DNA of 64,000 bases. Source: a virus. Position numbers and translations under genes: made by a program. The stretch covers positions 1-64,000 of the IMG/VR virus record IMGVR_UViG_3300036886_000043; one strand, given 5' to 3'. Shown piece after piece: positions 61,901 through 64,000 of the stretch (its first letter is position 1; each line of letters begins with the position of its first letter). The notes beneath the pieces were generated by a model, which saw nothing but the letters and a program-made list of their open reading frames with translations, made no database searches and was not told the DNA's origin.

Positions 61901-64000
61901 GGGAATCAATCGATGGAAAAGTTGTCGATGAGGTTGGGGACCGCGTAGACCCGAAGAAGCCGGTTGTGGTAATCATGTTCCCATCCGAAGAGGAGGCGAC
62001 TTCGGCAGTGAGCCGAATTGCCGATGGCAAGGACAAGATTAACGGCGCCGAACTGATTCATGGGAAAGACGGAACCTGGGCGATGAAGATCAGCGCTGCG
62101 ACGAAGATTCCGCGGGGAAGTTTGTTCCAAGAGTTGCCAAAAAGTGAAATTATGCTGGCAAACAGACGGCCAAATGTCGTTGTTCGCCAACTGAAAGACA
62201 TCGATGGCAATGTACTTGGACAAATTGTTGAACCCTATGATGGGACAGAGGAAGGAGCAATTAAAGCTGCTCGTATAACATACGACAAAATGATTAGACT
62301 GCCACGTTACGGTATGTCGGGGATGAGTAGAGTTGCGGCTACAGATGCAGAAGGAACCCCGAAATGGATGATTTCTCCCTATAGCAGTTCCGCCTACAAA
62401 GAAAGCATAGCGGAAATTGGCACAGATGAAGCTCGTGAGATGTTCGATTTTCCAGAGAAGGTAGGATCGAGAACAAGACGTGTTGATACACGCGCTTTAC
62501 TGGCTAAGTGGGACGAAGAAGCAAAACAGGCAATAGAAGCGAAGAAAAAAGATTTTCTCGAAAAGACGGCGCAGCGTTCACCGATTGCTCCGCCTTCTGC
62601 TCATCCATCTGCGGATGTTATGACGATTGCCGAGCGTCATCCCGGCCTTCAACTCGAAGACCTTGAGAAGCGGCTGCGCGAAACACCATCGTACAAAACA
62701 TTTGAGCGCCGGTTGGTTCAAGGCCAGATTGACAGACTCAAGGCGAGAATCAGGAACGAAGCAGGGCTCAATGAACCGGAGCCGCAGCGTGATCCTGAAT
62801 TGCCAAAACAAGTATTGCAAGAGGTGAAAAATGCCCAAGCATCCGACAGAGGAAGAACAGCGAATGATGACGCTCCTGGGATTTCAAAGCCTCCGCGAGT
62901 TGGAGGAATTCCTAAACCTCCCCAGTTGGGGGTGTCAGGATATGCAGGAGCCAAGCGTGGAGGGCCAACTCCAAGAAGCAGCGTACCAAGAGCGCCAGTA
63001 AACCTTGAGAACGTCAAGCCGGTGACTCTGGAGCCGCTGGCAGGCGTCCGCGGTGAGCCGGTAGGAATGACCACTGGCGAGAAGTTCGACCAGAAGGCGT
63101 GGGTTGAGAGAAAGAAAAAAGGTGGTATAGCTGAGGGCACGCCGTATCCTACGTGGGCACTTGAGCATAAGACTGCATCGCAATTGATGAGCGGACAGCC
63201 AGTAGTTGTCCAGACCGTGATGAGTGCGTTGGAACAAGGAGATGGTGTTGTCGTCGTGACGCCTCCTGGCACGGGGAAATCGAAATATGTTGGTCCGGCT
63301 ATCATCAAGGAATACTTGCGTAAGAAACCAGACGCGAACATCCTAAATGTGTCGATGAATAAGCGTCTGCTTAAAGAAGCAAAGAAGAGTGCTGCAAACA
63401 ATTTCGGACTTGACTATGATCTTGATCCCCCAAGTGGTGAGCCGGGAATCTATTGTGTGAGTTTTATGGGGATGCTAAACAACGAGATTTACAAGAATAC
63501 GAAGTGGGATTTGGTGTTAGTAGACGAGAGCGGTGGGGCTCGAAGGGCGCATGACGAAAATACGCAGTGGGGTCCAATGTTGATGGATGTGGTTGCTAAC
63601 TCAGAGAAGGCTGTCTACATGAGCGCCACTCCCTTCCACTCCCCAAATGAATACTTTTATATCTACGATAAGCTGAATCTCGGGCCGAAGGGACAGTTCG
63701 ACAAGTGGATTCAGGAGAACTTCGCTCACGAGAAGATTGGAGACAAGATCGTTGCGCGTCTCGACCCCGGCAAACAGGCGAAGTTGAGAGAGCAGTTAAT
63801 CGCGGATGGCCGGTTTGTTTCTCAGGCAATCTCGTATGACGGCTATAACGCGCATTTTGGAGTAGTGCCGGTCACTGACCACATGAAGCGCGGCCTCGAC
63901 CGCATCAGAGAAGGGTTTGACAGGGCCAGGGATCAGTTTGTGCGGATGGGCAAGCAGGGGCTCGCAAGGAAAGCCGCAGCGTTTGAGGCGGTTTACACGA
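55915..64000 (+). CDS. Giant polyvalent protein (partial, runs off the window)
   Basis: Open from the ATG at 55915 to the window end: at least 2,695 codons without a stop. By position: hydrophobic/amphipathic N-terminal region 173-276; charged coiled-coil about 290-480; Ala/Glu-rich coil about 940-1020; a DdrB-like ParB-superfamily domain 1045-1370 (YRLVPVGAVIISH, YPKVLQPRE, GPTVVEHGLRSVAGTGR); SH3/KOW-like segments near 1517-1640; a zinc metallopeptidase with HEFIH at 1838-1842; and an SF2 helicase/ATPase from about 2420 with PPGTGKS (2450-2456), LVLVDES (2533-2539) and SATP (2570-2573). This domain mix defines the polyvalent proteins known from phages and conjugative elements, thought to be injected with DNA. 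The gene follows the ejection proteins. Further domains must lie beyond the edge. Confidence 0.9.
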   Translation, partial: MADQQTWNPVPELKQKYPGLKDWSDEKIYNNLSDPNKFRSAFPQYANLGDDVIKRNIDHLKPSIQPQAAPANVQAPVMPSKAPEQRPPDELRAWTPTPLQEASIWFRNTQTGKTLANSFNDIRQMASSAWTKAQEPFGGDPEDVENLRKKQNQFIDDYFPESIAGSKKVASAVRGGAKGALQFGEELTSPVQIGLMVGTFGESALARTAASMGLPKLVPAARVMGKLIQAQFISQMVEGGYTSIRDSVKTYISGDWDTATQQAVVGLGSLLMARAGISHAEATEKIHADLDKTAVEKHGQKFNKLSPENQGLVIEETVNRSPEYKAMMETVDAKNAEVADSIQKKRQMQVARYSGIAWDQAWNPDAAHRAVDALHAERAETARKEQVQKVVGTIRARVKQRTDEIKAENEERLAAAREGREEKRKAAAEDRESVQQTAEEIIKGRDETFAGRQAIGEIPTEEEMSRPVEAAVDNSGHVSYPVQYWGEENRFGVGTDGERHSVYRQTPRGVEWLDRSGNFTETPEALYFNTDDKTSDTVARLSSLKLESDGVAAQPEATAEQVKDAETLGEIRRQLIEGEINAAEAQKRAGIAEKTTLPDVYAAAREGRLSGPFSEKSATDYEHEVVLELLNNGASEEEVQATLESLPALARVDIERNLHHVYQPGDYIISKRDVKWTLDAKGLLHPSDGGISVPLMKRGTYSNQAMQLAASGRVGYGTKTRLERRADFSRNRDIKRQIAVRQEEFDREMRVAQQNAGLEAIPQEGDVHYEGEREERRKQFLGRPPVPEETHKARVERRAAYKASNDPNNIINQLAKQFGVTPDEVMRIGLSERTPTIEAKVASLEVGDRVSDPFRPDRPWIVEEKNGQTYLRSGQANPIPFDRLNPSPRVFQILEKGDITHDRDWTAEEKEKVAFEKPYLVHQRFLVDGVRDRMEGKVVDPEPKTQVQAETQAAAAESRKAAAHSVAVEAAEKATNPEIAHDDTPEKAVAKAEELARKAEDAKKVAKEAVAQSAEAKAKTGPKGNFPQRYVPNYPLGKPTTIDQNGRQLKAHYRLVPVGAVIISHTWKGDTLVRTPENEYPKVLQPREPNERTILQRRIDAQRFSRSEDGRISGYNFDKYANKTIDAMSGPTVVEHGLRSVAGTGRFQRFLMHIQVLKEIPDVEEREGALAVLKERLVKLAEDSGFRVYPEDGQFHIVVRELDDPIQTMEEATKLGLLFNESEADNISDSQKGLVYSRSFDQDVINKIGRMVEGSEGGMNAAMRDNPLFFAEVVASRFDIPVSQASAWFVKDKMGNDVLTEEGERLFRRAMNGYVIQDPDLLAGVENEVAYRAFENAIGYISRLKAFPELDLTGKIKESLEAARLTGSVNRDLAASGDPWDAVYQPSQIDLAGMEEEPPPEPDRMTETLWRSLNASKVAAPRVFSDRMKRWISDEDTQAGMFDSTEKALEKPVDKFNRVFAPELKQVALRRNKGTPREGTPDGWMLSQTEYDAAMQGREVSDEERVEEKPEATPKFEHMDLVTVVRGPGDLTTNVPGWVSDVLPDGRLKVVPDSKLHGGMMTVPAEWVVKREETPKFGPPPKAASTVEVGKRVTFTPTNFNHNEIVGVVRDTITSTSGAKGYQIVDDAGIEHRVWEKDGTIGAETKAVDQKAINGLNDEERSLRKRQAVLEAQVKKPSGMIPPAITSELNVKRSAELHDIQKRLDAIIDERRKLMKGGIKPPPEAASPAVVADRKIAAEKTEQGYITPHTFKEMLNAFPVTKENAGTIYDTAKALAAARWERRKPEGVEHKDALAWVLKEIGFKGIEKGDDPRHRGEYDFATGVMRLNKAADKTTAIHEFIHAISPLLDEEEWEQIDTIKVNKAAYKREYGKDWAYTGQNERMEKLAYGSEKFFRDENAVDFQPGFELRKVLKDIKEMFISVYRKLQSDPLSPFKLSDDFRQWMADNLGITGFDVADDWREEVKKARAAEKKIVRPEEQPHPVVTLARELGGTGLRESIDGKVVDEVGDRVDPKKPVVVIMFPSEEEATSAVSRIADGKDKINGAELIHGKDGTWAMKISAATKIPRGSLFQELPKSEIMLANRRPNVVVRQLKDIDGNVLGQIVEPYDGTEEGAIKAARITYDKMIRLPRYGMSGMSRVAATDAEGTPKWMISPYSSSAYKESIAEIGTDEAREMFDFPEKVGSRTRRVDTRALLAKWDEEAKQAIEAKKKDFLEKTAQRSPIAPPSAHPSADVMTIAERHPGLQLEDLEKRLRETPSYKTFERRLVQGQIDRLKARIRNEAGLNEPEPQRDPELPKQVLQEVKNAQASDRGRTANDDAPGISKPPRVGGIPKPPQLGVSGYAGAKRGGPTPRSSVPRAPVNLENVKPVTLEPLAGVRGEPVGMTTGEKFDQKAWVERKKKGGIAEGTPYPTWALEHKTASQLMSGQPVVVQTVMSALEQGDGVVVVTPPGTGKSKYVGPAIIKEYLRKKPDANILNVSMNKRLLKEAKKSAANNFGLDYDLDPPSGEPGIYCVSFMGMLNNEIYKNTKWDLVLVDESGGARRAHDENTQWGPMLMDVVANSEKAVYMSATPFHSPNEYFYIYDKLNLGPKGQFDKWIQENFAHEKIGDKIVARLDPGKQAKLREQLIADGRFVSQAISYDGYNAHFGVVPVTDHMKRGLDRIREGFDRARDQFVRMGKQGLARKAAAFEAVYT

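Noticed and set aside
1-64000. Integrase, attachment sites or a lysogeny module
   Set aside because: No recombinase, excisionase or att-like core was recognised in this window; the genome may still carry them elsewhere.

Overview
The window is one continuous stretch of a large tailed double-stranded DNA bacteriophage, probably an uncultivated one. Every supported gene lies on the + strand, and genes are packed end to end with ATGA, TAATG or TGATG overlaps. There is a complete head-assembly block (small and large terminase candidates, portal, scaffold, major capsid protein), then neck/adaptor proteins, a very long nozzle-like tail protein and ejection-type proteins. A short, non-contractile (podovirus-like) tail is the best reading, because no tape-measure, sheath or tail-tube gene is seen. 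Base composition is moderate to slightly GC-rich. A soil-type Gram-negative host such as an acidobacterium is possible, but this is only an impression.

Layout. 1-16200: many small accessory or early genes, including zinc ribbons, a ParB-like protein and small membrane proteins, cut into short transcription units by sigma70-type promoters and hairpin terminators. 16200-20800: peptide deformylase, zinc ribbon, membrane-anchored protein, TerS candidate, SprT-like metallopeptidase and TerL. 20800-32750: portal, scaffold, capsid, small basic proteins and neck proteins. 32800-35120: a regulatory block with a winged-helix protein, a LexA-type DNA-binding protein, a J-domain protein and operator-like inverted repeats. 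35140-40530: a seven-gene sugar island (three glycosyltransferases, three methyltransferases, one nucleotide-sugar epimerase/dehydratase). 41248-44951: nozzle-like tail protein and two small membrane proteins. 45210-49688: 35 tRNA genes with anticodons for all 20 amino acids, including an initiator, interleaved with two HNH endonucleases and two tiny transcription units. 49720-53257: fibre-like protein, a stand-alone copy of the terminase nuclease domain, and a GNAT acetyltransferase. 53292-64000: ejection-type proteins and a giant polyvalent protein that is still open at the window edge.

The most unusual items are as follows. (i) An open reading frame of at least 2,695 codons joins a DdrB-like ParB-superfamily domain, an HEFIH metallopeptidase and an SF2 helicase. 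(ii) The tRNA set is complete and contains several structurally odd members: two Arg tRNAs whose D-arm cannot be drawn normally, seven tRNAs with C33, short-armed Leu tRNAs and a long-armed Ile tRNA. (iii) A 7-1-7 palindrome (TTCCAAA-N-TTTGGAA) recurs at gene junctions, often supplying the upstream stop codon and the downstream Shine-Dalgarno. (iv) Two homologous hairpin elements at 2.6 and 4.3 kb carry compensatory base changes. (v) A second terminase nuclease sits 30 kb from TerL. (vi) Many genes start 6-7 nt after a -10 box with no Shine-Dalgarno, which suggests leaderless mRNAs. All functional statements are from reading the sequence and general family knowledge; no database search was run.
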